A stretch of 64,000 nucleotides of DNA from positions 40,347 through 104,346 of the IMG/VR virus record IMGVR_UViG_3300030419_007002; one strand, given 5' to 3'. This document shows positions 50,303 to 60,991 of the stretch, in pieces. The notes beneath the pieces are model-generated. The model saw nothing but the letters and a program-made list of their open reading frames with translations. It was not told where the DNA came from and made no database searches. The DNA comes from a virus. A program made the position numbers and the translations under genes. Positions within the stretch are counted from its first letter, which is position 1. The number at the start of each line of letters is the position of its first letter.

Positions 50303-53300
50303 TATAAAAGACCACCCGGACGCTTCTCTTCTATAATGGTTCTTACTACAACCTGCTGCACTTTATCTGCTAGTGCTTTTCCTTGACCTTCTTGATCATT
50401 ACCGCCTTCAGTATTGGTTTGAGCATTTCCGGCTTCATCAATATTTATTGTGACACTAATATTGTTTGTCATTTCGCCAGCGCTTGGTCCACCTTCGCCT
50501 GTTCGTATTCCAGAATTATTGCCTACGTAACCGCCCTCTGCGAACTTCCAAACTTTGCCGCTATTCAATTTATTGAAAAACTCAAGGCCATATTTATCTA
50601 CTGCAGCCTTTTGCATTACGAACTCTCCATCAGTTAATAATGCTGCTATATCGTCCGTTTCCCCCGCTCTGGGAGAGCCCTTCGCGCGTTTGCCTATTTT
50701 CGGAGCCATGTATTGACCGAAGTAGCCTCTATTAACCGTACCCATCGGGCCAGTAGCACCAGAAGCGCTGAATCCCCACATGCCGCCTCTTGTATGTCTA
50801 GCCTGTATTTGTGAGCCACCCATTAGGCCTCTAGAATAATTTGGCATACCGCCAAGGTCTCCGCCCGGGCCAACCATTTTGTTATAGCTGCCTATATCAT
50901 TAGCTATAGAAGCTCTGGTTGCCGGATCCATAGCGTTATACAGGGGAGACCTAGGATTATTGATATCATGGTTCAATCTTTTTAGTTCTTTTGGAGATAG
51001 CTCTGCACCACTATTATATTTTTCTATTAATGTATTAGATCTTTTGGCTTGATAATTTTGTATTTGGTTAGCTAGACCCATAACGGCTAAAGACACACCC
51101 GCTTGTATAAACGCCCCTCTGGCCTGCCTCCTCTTTTGATCTTCAAAATCTTGAAGAGCTTGGGCTTTTTCTTTTTCAAAATCAGCTTTTTCTTTTATGT
51201 AATTTACAAGGTTTTCGTATCTTTCAAATTTTAATTCGTTCTGAGGGTTATCTGGATCGGTCAAAGCGAAAGCAGACATCCTAGGATCAACCTCGAAGTT
51301 TCCATGGGTTGGTCTTTTAGCATCATTATATACATATCTATTTATCATAGATGTTCCTTCTGGGGACTCAGTATAAACTGTCTTTCCAGTTTTTTCTGCC
51401 ATGCTCATCTCTTCAATATCTTTGTACTTAAGTAATCCACGGGCGGCGAATCCTTGCTTGTCATCGCCCATATGTACAAGGCCGCCAGTGTTCATCTTCA
51501 AAAATCTTCCGTTATTCAAAGACGCAAAGAACTCGGGGCCATAAGCATCTACCATACTTTTTCTTATGACGAATTCTCCAGCTTGGAGTCTAGCAGGAAC
51601 ATCATCCTTATACCCGCTACCCCCAGTAACCATGCCACCTTTTGCAAAGCCGGGGCCATATCCCATTGCTGCGCCCGCCATAGCGCCGAATAAACGCTGC
51701 ATAGCCATTTTCAACAGGCCACCTAGTATGTCTTTAGCTAAGTCTTTAAACAGATCTCTGAACGCGTCCTTGAGCTTCTTAGTGCCGAATATGGCTGCAT
51801 TTAAAGCGTCCGTTATGCCGTCCCTAAGATTAAGGGCTAGGGCATTTACCATGTTATCCAAATCATTGGTCATGTCTCTGTTATCGTATAACAGTGCGCT
51901 GCCGAAAGTTCTTCCTGCATTAGAAGCTCCATATCGTCCTTGCTGAATTGCTGTTTGATTTTCTGCAGCTATTCTGTTTCTAACGTCCTGAGTAGTACCT
52001 ATACCCATTCTGTATTGCTCTTCAGCTATCTCTCTCATAGCTGTTGCAATAACATGACTGTATGCTTGAGTTTTTTGTATTTCTGATAGCTTAGAATTAT
52101 TTAACTTTTCAGATGATTCAGCTAACTTTTTGTATAGTCTTATTTGCTCATCAACTGCTATGTTGGATTCTGCTATCGCAGTGCTAGCTTGCCACTGCAT
52201 ATCATTCAATTTGCTTTCAGCAGTAAATCCTTCCCCCCTAAAGGCGGGGCTAGTCATTGTCCGTGATGCGAAAGCTGCCCTTATCCCCTCGGCTGTCGTT
52301 AGTCTGTCTTTGCTCTTCTGAGTATTTAGCATCGTGCTTAACATGCCACCCCTAGTAGTTAAATCGCGCCTTAATGTTGCACCCAGCACAGGCGCCCGCT
52401 TAGCAAATTCTTTTGCAGCTTCTTTGTCCCCTTCTTTTGTGTTTCTATCAAGCACGTCTCCGGGAGGGGCATCTTCTGACATAGTGCCCTTATAGGCTCC
52501 GGCTAATTTCTTTATGAATTTGAACACTGGAGAATGCTCGAAGGTCCATGGTGCTTTGCTTGCGGCGCTTGCTTGTTCTTCTGAAATTTTCTTTCTAACT
52601 ACCGCCAATTTTGCTTCTAGAGCTTCTACAGTTTTAGTAAACTTCATGAAAGGGGACAGCTTCTCATTCCAAGTACTTTCGTCTATTAGGTCTCCGAAAT
52701 TCTCGTTAATAAGTTTATCCCAAGCTTCGTTGTTGCCCCGCCTAGGTAAGTCACCGAAGTGCTCGCTCTCTACTCTTGTTTTGGGGTCCGCTAACTGCAG
52801 GGTATGTATTGCTTTTGTGAGCCTTTGAGCTTCCGCTTGTAGCTTAGCTGTTCTTCTAAAATTTTGATTTGATAAGTTTTGAATTATTTTAACGGGGCTA
52901 TTTTGGCTCGCCTCGGCAGCATTAGCAGGAGTAGTTAGGTTTGCTCGCATTTGCGCCTGAGCCGCTTCCTTCTTTTCTACTTCTTCGGCAGCTTTACGAA
53001 CCGCCGCTTTTCTCTTTTCTTCAGCTTTGCTTGTCATACCTCCTGCAGACATAGGCAAAACTTCCGCTGCCAATGGGCCAAAGTTTTCATTGCCTCCTCC
53101 CACTCCTCTCATCTCCCGAAGTCTTTGTATTACCCCATCAATCATGGGATTAAGATTATCTACGGCAACGCCAAGATTATCAGCTACTTTACTCAAATCA
53201 TCGTCTTGCTTCTCCTGATTTTGAACCATTCTGTCCATTGATTCACCAACGTCGGGAGATCCATGCAGTCTACCATCTATAGATGATAACATGTCATAAG

Positions 53301-56300
53301 CCTCCCATATAGCATATTCCACATCTTGCACGGGTGCAACTAGATTACTTTGTGGCAAATTTTTAGGATCACCGTATTTTTTTTCAATTGCTTTTCTTAA
53401 TTTATTTTGATAATCCTCTATGCGCTCGCTTCCCATTTGGGGTCTGGGTAAGCCCCATTTATCTAGCTTTTTGAGAAATTCCAGAAACGCTTTGTTCTGC
53501 CTCTGGACTACCCTACTGTGCTCTTGTCTTTTCTGGTTATAGCTTGGGTTACCGCTCATAGGTGCATGTCCCGGGCCACCCTCATGGAAGCCATCCCTTA
53601 GGGCCTCTCCGGCGTAAAAATACCTAGGATGTTTACGCTTGCCACCCTTCATTTTGATTGCGCTACCGGCGTAGCTTCCATAATCTGGCTGATAAGGCAT
53701 AGTCCTTTCTGCCTCTCGTATAAGGTTGAATGCTTCCCATTTATTGGGGCCAGAGTATAAAGGTTTTTTTGGCTTTTTTGATTGAGGACCAAGAGCAGGA
53801 GATCCCGACAGGCCCGCACCACCCGGGCCGCCAGTGCCACCCGCCCCACCGCTAGGAGCAGGCATCGGCCCATAAGGCGCGGGGGGTACGAGGTTCGGTG
53901 CCCAAGGACCTTGAGGGTGAGCAGCTTTAGACCTAGCATGTATTTCTGCAGCCTCCTTCATTGCTTGGGCGGCCCTTTCCGCAGCTAAAGCTGCTGCTTC
54001 TTGTCTTAAAACGTTAGCCGTCCAGTCGTCTATCTTCATGGCCTCTTGTTGCTCCTTCGCTACCCGAGCCATTTCCTCTGCTGCTTCTTGTTTTTTTAAT
54101 TCTTTTTGTTCTGTGTCGAAAGCTTCATAATTTTTGTCTACATCGAACTGTTTTCTTATCCACTCTTTCAACTCTGGGCTAAACTGATCCATTCCCTGCG
54201 GGTGAAACCCTTGTTCATAGCCCATTCTTAAATTACTTTCTATAAGACTTCTTATAGCTTCAAAATCATCTAGTGTTGCGCCGCCCTCTTTGTCGGTATG
54301 GTGTTGATAATCTCTTCTAGACTGAGATAGATTCCCAAATATACCGGGGTTCATAGCGAGATCTCCCCCTTTGAGCGCGAACTGTTTTAATATTCTATCT
54401 GCAACTTCATCTATGTCAAATTTACCCCTTGCCATCTGCATCTCAGGCTTAACCTCTTTTGGCTCGGGCGTGGATAACAACGGTTTGCCGTCTGGACCCA
54501 TTTTTTCACTAGGAGGAACAACCCCTTTGACCGGCGGGGTTTCTGGGGCATCAGGTTTTGTCCTTGCTGATTCGGGTTTTCTTTGACTTGGGGTCATTCC
54601 GCCGCCCGGCTGAGCCATGCCTTGATTCGGGACAGATTGAGCGCCACGGGTTTTTACTTGCCTTATTATTTCTTTTACCGCGTCCCTAACTATCTTAAAT
54701 GTACTTTGTCCGGCAGCAGTTGTAGCGCCCATTAAATTACTTCCCATCGCGCTAAGCGACGGGGGAAGGGTGGGTTTACTAGTTCTTCCACCCTTCTGCT
54801 GCTGTGCTTGGCCCATGTTTTCGGGGCCCACCATTTCCGTTCCGGGTACGGCTCTTGCTCCGGTTCCCGGGACAACCGCTATTCCCGATCCCAAAGCGGC
54901 GCTTGCCATTTTGCTTATATTTTCAAATAAGCTGTTGTTTCCTTCGAGATATCTTCTAACTAGCTCTGCAGGGCTATCCTCCTTGAAAGTGGCCTCAAAC
55001 TGCATTGCAGCGCGTTTATAGGCCGTTTCTGGGTCCAAGGACGTTCCCAGACTTTGCATAAGGCGCATCTGATTTTCGGCATTTTTCTCAATCATTCTGC
55101 TTCTCATGTCCTCTGGAATGTCGCTCTCCCCATAGCCCAGAGTTTTGAGTTGTTTGGCCATAGCCAAATCTGTTTCTGCTCGCATTTGTTGTCCAATAGC
55201 GCTACCCTCTCCAAAGTGCTGGATCATATTTTGCTTGTCTTGAATGTTCATTACATTATTAAGACTGCTGCCTAATAGATTCGCTTCGAATCCTCCGCCC
55301 CAGTTTATGTTGCGTTGGATTTTTTGGACTTCCATTTGCTCACGCATCCGATCCCCAATGCTTTGCCTTTGTAAATCGTATGAGCGTTTGTTTAGTTCGA
55401 AATTAGCTTTTCCGTTTGTAGCTATTGATCTTAACTGCAAAAGAGTTTTTTGTCTTTGAGCTATTTCTTGTTGAAGCCGCTGACCCCCCTTTGAATAATC
55501 TGCGAATTGTCCGGTCGCAGCCTCTTCGCCAGAATAAATCTTGGCCATGTGTTTGGTTTCTGATTCTAGACTCGAAATAAATTCGTTTAATCTCCCTTGC
55601 CCGACTTCAAAAGAATGATTGAATCCTTCTGTTATGTGCTGCATGTTCCCTAAAGAGTCATAAGCTTTCTTTTCTCTTTCTGTTAGCTTTTCTCTTGAGA
55701 ATCCAGCTTGACCTAATCTACCATCCAGCTTTGCGAAGGTTCCCGCAAAGTCTTGCATAACCTTAGATACGCTTGTTGCAGAACCTATTCTTTCATCTAG
55801 GGCTGCCTCCTGTTGAGATCTATCTAATTCCCTTAATTGAATTTGCGCATCGAACTGAGTCATTGCCAGATCGTTTCCGAACATGCCAGCTTTTTTACTA
55901 GCAAAGCCTTCGAGCATAGAAGATCTTTCTCGCTCGTATTTTATAGCTTGCTTTAGGCCATTAATGTTTTGATTTGTTTGGTCGTTGAACGCCTGCATGG
56001 CAACTTGCATGTCATACATTCTATCAATGAAATTCATTGTGTTTGCTTTAAGTTGCTCTTGCCTTAAGTTCCACCTAGCTAATGCCTCTTTAAAATCCTC
56101 GACCTCCGATTTGCTATCTATGAGCCTCTTCTTGAGTCTTTCCATAGCTGCATATAAAATATTTGAACCGCCGCCATCTTCTCCGGCATCTGTTTGAAAT
56201 TTTTCTAAGTTGGCGACGATCTCTTTAATATGCTCTGAAGTAACGCCCACGCCCGTTGTCCCAGTTCCATCCTTGCCCGCTTGAAGTGTTCGTATTAAAT

Positions 56301-59300
56301 CATAAAACTCATTCGCCCACCTGCTTTGATCTTCTGATCCTCCGGCTTCGTCCCATTTACCGGCATCGGAAATCATCTTCATTGACGCCATTATGCCTGT
56401 CAGTTTTTTCTCAAATCTTATAAGCTGTTGCCCACTTAAGCCGCCCATTTCTCCCCAAATTGCCCGGCTCATTTCATTGCCCTGATCGTCGTGAGTTCTC
56501 CTAACTGGGGATTGCAAAATAGTATCAGCTATTAAATTAGCTTGGGTTCTTCCCTCTGCAGTTATGTCTGTTACGTTTTCCGGGTCCCCGCCGGATAAAA
56601 ACCTTGTCGGGACATAGGTTTCGTCTGATATAGCGTCAGAGCCCAATACTCTTTCTGCTATTACTCTGAGGTTATTTACGTCTGCTTTAGATTTGGCCAC
56701 TCTTTGCGCTCCGGCCGCCACCTGCTCTAGTTCCTTTGTATCTGCCCCGCCCCTTAATGCGTTTAAGAAATCTTTTTGGGTAGCTGGATCCATTCTGCCA
56801 ATGATATCAGCTTGTCTTTGTTCAAGGTTCCGCAGCGTATCTTCATTGGGTTTTTGAAAGCCCTGCATCATAGCGCTTATGTCAGAACTGGCTTTAAAAA
56901 ATTCACCAAACGTATCGCTCATTGATTGAAGATCTGAATTAGCTTGCTGTAGGGCATACTGAGCGCCCTGTATGTCGTCATTCCACCCAGCCATAACATT
57001 ATTGACTTCATAAAGCAGAGTTCCTATACCGGTTGCCCAACTCAAAACGCCCCCTCCTGCTGCAGCGCCAGTAAGCACTCTCGCTCCAATACCTCCCGCT
57101 CCTCTCGCCGCAATTGCGCCGGCAGTTCTACCGCCAAGCCCAGCGGCAGTTTTTCTAGCGGTTGCTCCTGCGGCCCAGCTGCCTCCTTGACCCATTAATC
57201 TTTGACCTACCGGACCATAGCCCATGCCCCTGCCTGCGCTAGCTAACTGTCTGGCCATTGCTCCTCGACTCATACCTTCCACGCTCTTTCCGCCGAGTGC
57301 GTTGGAAATTGCGCTTCTTGCTTGATCTTTTATTGCATCGCCCACAAAATGAGCCATAATGCCAGCCTGAAGAGAGGAGGATATAGCGCCAGCTATCTCG
57401 TCGCCCCTTCTAGCATTGATACTAGGAGGCCCTCCGCCGCCCCCTCTTGCGCCCGTAATTGACCCGACCATGCCCTGAACCATAGAGGGTAACATAAATG
57501 CGGCCATCATACCCACGCCACTACTCTCTGCCCCTGCTCTAATCATTCCTCCTCGCCACCCTGCGGCTTTTCCGGATCCGCCTGCCGCTGCGGTTGCTCT
57601 GGCCGTAGTAACTGCTCCGCCTCCCGTGCTTGTCGCTCCCCCGGCTGCTCCAGATAGCCTATCCAGAGCCCTACCTGTTGCTTTGGCTGCAGTTTTATTT
57701 TCTTTTGTTACTCTAGCTTGTTCTTTTAGTTGGGTAACTGTATTTTTTAATTCCCTATGGAAGGTTTTGACCGAGCTTTCGCTCATGTTTGCTGTAGTAC
57801 CGAACCTTCTAAAATTCTTATAAGCTTTATCTATAGCTTTTTCACCCTTGTCAACGGAGTTCAAAAGGTTATTAAAAGACTGGTTCATTCTTTCAAACGT
57901 TTTCGGATCAAATGAACTTACTCTCGTAGTAGCGTTTTGTCTCATCCATTTATGTAGTGGATCTTCAACAAAGTTGGGAATAAAGCCTGCGTATGCTTTG
58001 CCCTGCTTTTGAATATCGGATATAGTTTTACCTGTAGCCATATGGCTATCTATAGCTTTAGAAAGATTACCTTCAGTGCTATTGTAAACACCTATTCCTC
58101 CAGAGGCATAAAGTCTTTTATCAAAGCCAACTCTTACCTGACTTCCTGATACGCCGGGAGAGCCAGCTTCTCTTGCGACGGCTTCCGATAATGCTCCAGC
58201 AAAATTTGGAACGAACCCGGAAGAAAATGCCTTAAGGTTTCCTCTTGGTGCGGCGAACGCTTTCCCCTTGTTTGCATTAACGTTACCTGCTACGAGGTTT
58301 AGTTTTTCTTGTATAGTTGATCTTATTCCCGCAGTGCCCGTAAGCTTGCCCCTCATACTCTTTAGGGTTGCATCACTCCCCATTCCGGAAAGCTTAGAAT
58401 CTATATATTTATTACGAGAAATATGAACGCCTACTCCGCCCTTTCCTTCGTTGCCTATTAATGCATTTGTGACATCAGCATTGTTACCTAAAAATTGTTT
58501 AGGGCTATGATCCCATCTTCCACTACCAGCCATATCTTTTGACCATATAGCCGTGTTGATTGCTGCTTCAAATATTCTTCCTGCAAACTGGGGATAACCA
58601 GAAGTATCCTTTCTCACAAGCTTCATTATTTTTGACACGTTTGGAAAATCCTCTTTCCCAGAAGGCTTGAGCAATTTTTGGGATATTTGACGTACGGCTC
58701 CGCCGATAGGCTTTTTAATCATATCGTCGAATCGACTATTTTTACTGGGCTTTGATAGATCTCCCCGCTTAAGTGCTTGGGGTATATACTGTCTTATACC
58801 AGTAACGTTAACTAAGCTCTTTTTAGGCCCTACTGCCGACTCCATGTCTTTTGGTACTTTTATTCCGCCTTTTCTTAGGGCTTCGGCGGTAAAGCCCAAT
58901 CTTCCCATGGCTAAATCCTTAGAGGTTATAAGTGCCACACCGCCTAGAGATGCTGATGGTAAAGTTAAACTTCCTGCAACTGGTTTTTGTTTACCTTTAG
59001 GTGCGGTGAAGTTGGGGATGAACCCCTTTGATGCTTTATATGGATCATATCCATGCATCATTTCAAATGATTGTTTGTATCTATCTCCAGCCCAGCTGTC
59101 CCTTGGGGGAAGTATAGCGTCTTGGCCAAGACCTACGTCTTTCTTTTTTTCGTTTGAGTTATATACTACTTGACCTATCCCCTTTATGTGAGTCCTTCTT
59201 ATTTCTCCAGCCTCGTAACCATTCATTATAGCCCCGATCTGTTCCGCTCTTTCATCAGCCTTTTTGGCAAAATTTGGAATAAAACCCGAAGACTTTGACT

Positions 59301-59451
59301 TACCGCCCCTAGCAGATTTTCCTACTGATTTACCCGGTAGAGCTCCTCCCCCAGTGGTTCTCGCGGCGTTCTGAAGATTAGCAGCCATTGTCGCACTCAG
59401 TCTTGATGCCTCTGCAATTTGTTTGTTGCGCTGCCTAACTACATCGAGCAT
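50299..59451 (-). CDS. Tail tape measure protein, main (C-terminal) part
   Basis: A 3050-residue protein, one of the largest in the genome. It holds four GF(I/V)PNF motifs (56-61, 143-148, 412-417, 489-494), hydrophobic helices (MMAAFMLPSMVQGMVGSI; VLSWATGIGTLLYEV), long Gln/Glu/Lys coiled coils, proline-rich linkers, and in the last 550 residues two copies of the tape-measure C-terminal signature: DDVPARLQAGEFVIRKSMVDAYG and DDIAALLTDGEFVMQKAAVDKYG. It sets tail length and helps DNA enter the cell. Its frame is open upstream of the ATG (reading SSESLLAVEKQ), which suggests continuity with the 496-aa ORF just before it. Confidence 0.9.
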   Translation of the reverse strand: MLDVVRQRNKQIAEASRLSATMAANLQNAARTTGGGALPGKSVGKSARGGKSKSSGFIPNFAKKADERAEQIGAIMNGYEAGEIRRTHIKGIGQVVYNSNEKKKDVGLGQDAILPPRDSWAGDRYKQSFEMMHGYDPYKASKGFIPNFTAPKGKQKPVAGSLTLPSASLGGVALITSKDLAMGRLGFTAEALRKGGIKVPKDMESAVGPKKSLVNVTGIRQYIPQALKRGDLSKPSKNSRFDDMIKKPIGGAVRQISQKLLKPSGKEDFPNVSKIMKLVRKDTSGYPQFAGRIFEAAINTAIWSKDMAGSGRWDHSPKQFLGNNADVTNALIGNEGKGGVGVHISRNKYIDSKLSGMGSDATLKSMRGKLTGTAGIRSTIQEKLNLVAGNVNANKGKAFAAPRGNLKAFSSGFVPNFAGALSEAVAREAGSPGVSGSQVRVGFDKRLYASGGIGVYNSTEGNLSKAIDSHMATGKTISDIQKQGKAYAGFIPNFVEDPLHKWMRQNATTRVSSFDPKTFERMNQSFNNLLNSVDKGEKAIDKAYKNFRRFGTTANMSESSVKTFHRELKNTVTQLKEQARVTKENKTAAKATGRALDRLSGAAGGATSTGGGAVTTARATAAAGGSGKAAGWRGGMIRAGAESSGVGMMAAFMLPSMVQGMVGSITGARGGGGGPPSINARRGDEIAGAISSSLQAGIMAHFVGDAIKDQARSAISNALGGKSVEGMSRGAMARQLASAGRGMGYGPVGQRLMGQGGSWAAGATARKTAAGLGGRTAGAIAARGAGGIGARVLTGAAAGGGVLSWATGIGTLLYEVNNVMAGWNDDIQGAQYALQQANSDLQSMSDTFGEFFKASSDISAMMQGFQKPNEDTLRNLEQRQADIIGRMDPATQKDFLNALRGGADTKELEQVAAGAQRVAKSKADVNNLRVIAERVLGSDAISDETYVPTRFLSGGDPENVTDITAEGRTQANLIADTILQSPVRRTHDDQGNEMSRAIWGEMGGLSGQQLIRFEKKLTGIMASMKMISDAGKWDEAGGSEDQSRWANEFYDLIRTLQAGKDGTGTTGVGVTSEHIKEIVANLEKFQTDAGEDGGGSNILYAAMERLKKRLIDSKSEVEDFKEALARWNLRQEQLKANTMNFIDRMYDMQVAMQAFNDQTNQNINGLKQAIKYERERSSMLEGFASKKAGMFGNDLAMTQFDAQIQLRELDRSQQEAALDERIGSATSVSKVMQDFAGTFAKLDGRLGQAGFSREKLTEREKKAYDSLGNMQHITEGFNHSFEVGQGRLNEFISSLESETKHMAKIYSGEEAATGQFADYSKGGQRLQQEIAQRQKTLLQLRSIATNGKANFELNKRSYDLQRQSIGDRMREQMEVQKIQRNINWGGGFEANLLGSSLNNVMNIQDKQNMIQHFGEGSAIGQQMRAETDLAMAKQLKTLGYGESDIPEDMRSRMIEKNAENQMRLMQSLGTSLDPETAYKRAAMQFEATFKEDSPAELVRRYLEGNNSLFENISKMASAALGSGIAVVPGTGARAVPGTEMVGPENMGQAQQQKGGRTSKPTLPPSLSAMGSNLMGATTAAGQSTFKIVRDAVKEIIRQVKTRGAQSVPNQGMAQPGGGMTPSQRKPESARTKPDAPETPPVKGVVPPSEKMGPDGKPLLSTPEPKEVKPEMQMARGKFDIDEVADRILKQFALKGGDLAMNPGIFGNLSQSRRDYQHHTDKEGGATLDDFEAIRSLIESNLRMGYEQGFHPQGMDQFSPELKEWIRKQFDVDKNYEAFDTEQKELKKQEAAEEMARVAKEQQEAMKIDDWTANVLRQEAAALAAERAAQAMKEAAEIHARSKAAHPQGPWAPNLVPPAPYGPMPAPSGGAGGTGGPGGAGLSGSPALGPQSKKPKKPLYSGPNKWEAFNLIREAERTMPYQPDYGSYAGSAIKMKGGKRKHPRYFYAGEALRDGFHEGGPGHAPMSGNPSYNQKRQEHSRVVQRQNKAFLEFLKKLDKWGLPRPQMGSERIEDYQNKLRKAIEKKYGDPKNLPQSNLVAPVQDVEYAIWEAYDMLSSIDGRLHGSPDVGESMDRMVQNQEKQDDDLSKVADNLGVAVDNLNPMIDGVIQRLREMRGVGGGNENFGPLAAEVLPMSAGGMTSKAEEKRKAAVRKAAEEVEKKEAAQAQMRANLTTPANAAEASQNSPVKIIQNLSNQNFRRTAKLQAEAQRLTKAIHTLQLADPKTRVESEHFGDLPRRGNNEAWDKLINENFGDLIDESTWNEKLSPFMKFTKTVEALEAKLAVVRKKISEEQASAASKAPWTFEHSPVFKFIKKLAGAYKGTMSEDAPPGDVLDRNTKEGDKEAAKEFAKRAPVLGATLRRDLTTRGGMLSTMLNTQKSKDRLTTAEGIRAAFASRTMTSPAFRGEGFTAESKLNDMQWQASTAIAESNIAVDEQIRLYKKLAESSEKLNNSKLSEIQKTQAYSHVIATAMREIAEEQYRMGIGTTQDVRNRIAAENQTAIQQGRYGASNAGRTFGSALLYDNRDMTNDLDNMVNALALNLRDGITDALNAAIFGTKKLKDAFRDLFKDLAKDILGGLLKMAMQRLFGAMAGAAMGYGPGFAKGGMVTGGSGYKDDVPARLQAGEFVIRKSMVDAYGPEFFASLNNGRFLKMNTGGLVHMGDDKQGFAARGLLKYKDIEEMSMAEKTGKTVYTESPEGTSMINRYVYNDAKRPTHGNFEVDPRMSAFALTDPDNPQNELKFERYENLVNYIKEKADFEKEKAQALQDFEDQKRRQARGAFIQAGVSLAVMGLANQIQNYQAKRSNTLIEKYNSGAELSPKELKRLNHDINNPRSPLYNAMDPATRASIANDIGSYNKMVGPGGDLGGMPNYSRGLMGGSQIQARHTRGGMWGFSASGATGPMGTVNRGYFGQYMAPKIGKRAKGSPRAGETDDIAALLTDGEFVMQKAAVDKYGLEFFNKLNSGKVWKFAEGGYVGNNSGIRTGEGGPSAGEMTNNISVTINIDEAGNAQTNTEGGNDQEGQGKALADKVQQVVVRTIIEEKRPGGLLY

Positions 59452-59465
59452 TTGTTTTTCAACGG

Positions 59466-60956
59466 CTAATAAACTTTCGCTACTAGTGGTTGCCTTATCT
59501 CAGGATTCTTTAATAAGATGTTTTGAATTAGCGTCTGTATACTCGCTTGCTCTTGCGCGGATTTGTTTAACCCAGTAAAAGTTTGGACGGCCTTGACCGT
59601 GAATTTTAAAAAGTTAGCACCTATTTTAGCTAAGAGCGCAGCAAGTAATAATAAACCCGGTCCAGATAAAACCTTACCTATACCAGCTAAAAGCCCTTCT
59701 CCCATTTTTGCGCCCCAGCTTTCTGGATCTTTAATAGTAAAGGCAGAAATTACGGCATTGATGGTCTTAAATATTTTTTCGATAGCAGGACCAACTGTCG
59801 TTTTCCCTACTGCCGCAGCAAACTCTGTTATGTTTGCCAAAGTTTCATTTAACATCGCGGCTAGAGTTTTATTTAACTCTTGATTTCTATCCATAGCCTC
59901 GTTAGTGGTATTTATAGAAGTTTGAAGCGCTTGGTTATAAATAGAAAATTCAGAACTTAAATCCGACATAGTAGCTTTCAAAACGTTGACTTGGAATACG
60001 CCACCAAGTAACTCAGCTGTCAATGCCTTCTGTGAGTCTGTTAAATTATCATAGGTTTTAGAAAACGACTGAAGGATTTCCATAGCGGGCTTCATCTTGC
60101 CCGCAGCATCTTGAGTAACCACGCCCAAGTCCTGCATCTGTTTTATAACCCTAGGTCTTTGTAGTCTTGTAAAGATGGTTTTAAAACTGTTACCGATTAC
60201 TCTACCGCCTCTAGCCGTTTTCTGCTGCGCTGCAGTAATAGTAGCTAACAAAGAATCAAAGCTTACATTAGCAGCTTGAGCCGAGCTACCAACACGCTTA
60301 ATGGCTTCAGCTAAGTCTTCAGAGCTTACAGCAAACTTAGCATCAACGTTAGCAAGCTTATTTACTATTGTTGTGCTATCTAACGCTGTCTGATTAAAGG
60401 TATTCATGGCCGCAGTAAGGGCTTCTGTTGCGGCAACAACATCCATACCAGCTAACCGAGCCAAAACCATGGCATCCTTAGTTCTCCTAAGGGTTTCCTC
60501 TACTCCAAGGCCTTGTCTAGAAAACTCAGTCGCCGATTTTGCTACTTCTTTAAATGCTTGACCAGTTTGACCAGCTATATTAAATAATTCTTTGCTAAAA
60601 CCCCTAAGGTCCGTAGTGGTTAACCCCAAGATTACGTTTATATCTTTGAGTTGCTTTTCGACTTCTATAGTAGTCTTGACTAATCTAGAGAAAGCCTCTT
60701 CGACGGCATAAATTGCACCCGCTGACGCACCGAACGCCAGAACACGAGCATTTGATGCTTCTAAGGATTTGGTAAATTCATCAGCGGATGCAGTTATGCG
60801 ACCTAAAGGTTGGGTGTAAGCTGAACTAAGAAGTTTTCCACTGGCAGCTAGTTTTTGTACGTTACGAAAAGACCTTTCGACCTGCTTCTCCGCCCTAGAA
60901 AGTGAAGCCCGATCTACATGTACGCCAATTCTTAAATCAGTTGGTAATTCAGCCAT
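59466..60956 (-). CDS. Tail tape measure protein, N-terminal TP901-type core
   Basis: A 496-residue protein matching the TP901 core of tape measure proteins: VEKQLKDINVILGLTTTDL, FSKELFNIAGQTGQAFKEV, AMNTFNQTALDSTTIVNKL, SFDSLLATITAAQQKTARGG and GNSFKTIFTRLQRP, followed by a hydrophobic region (GLLLLAALLAKIGANFL). An AGGAAAAAGGGG ribosome site precedes the ATG. The ORF stops at 59466-59468 after VAKVY. The tape measure continues in the -1 frame in the next ORF, so this is either a separate N-terminal protein or a frameshifted gene. Confidence 0.88.
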   Translation of the reverse strand: MAELPTDLRIGVHVDRASLSRAEKQVERSFRNVQKLAASGKLLSSAYTQPLGRITASADEFTKSLEASNARVLAFGASAGAIYAVEEAFSRLVKTTIEVEKQLKDINVILGLTTTDLRGFSKELFNIAGQTGQAFKEVAKSATEFSRQGLGVEETLRRTKDAMVLARLAGMDVVAATEALTAAMNTFNQTALDSTTIVNKLANVDAKFAVSSEDLAEAIKRVGSSAQAANVSFDSLLATITAAQQKTARGGRVIGNSFKTIFTRLQRPRVIKQMQDLGVVTQDAAGKMKPAMEILQSFSKTYDNLTDSQKALTAELLGGVFQVNVLKATMSDLSSEFSIYNQALQTSINTTNEAMDRNQELNKTLAAMLNETLANITEFAAAVGKTTVGPAIEKIFKTINAVISAFTIKDPESWGAKMGEGLLAGIGKVLSGPGLLLLAALLAKIGANFLKFTVKAVQTFTGLNKSAQEQASIQTLIQNILLKNPEIRQPLVAKVY

Positions 60957-60991
60957 TTCCCCTTTTTCCTATTATAATTACACTTAATTAT

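Noticed and set aside
53649-53939. Reverse-strand ORF in another frame of the tape measure gene
   Set aside because: Overlaps the long tape measure ORF fully; produced by its proline/alanine-rich region and has no start signal.
59460-59490. Canonical -1 slippery heptamer at the tape measure frame change
   Set aside because: No X-XXY-YYZ in the right frame: the zero-frame codons are GCG AAA GTT TAT. Only an A-run indel or reinitiation remains plausible.
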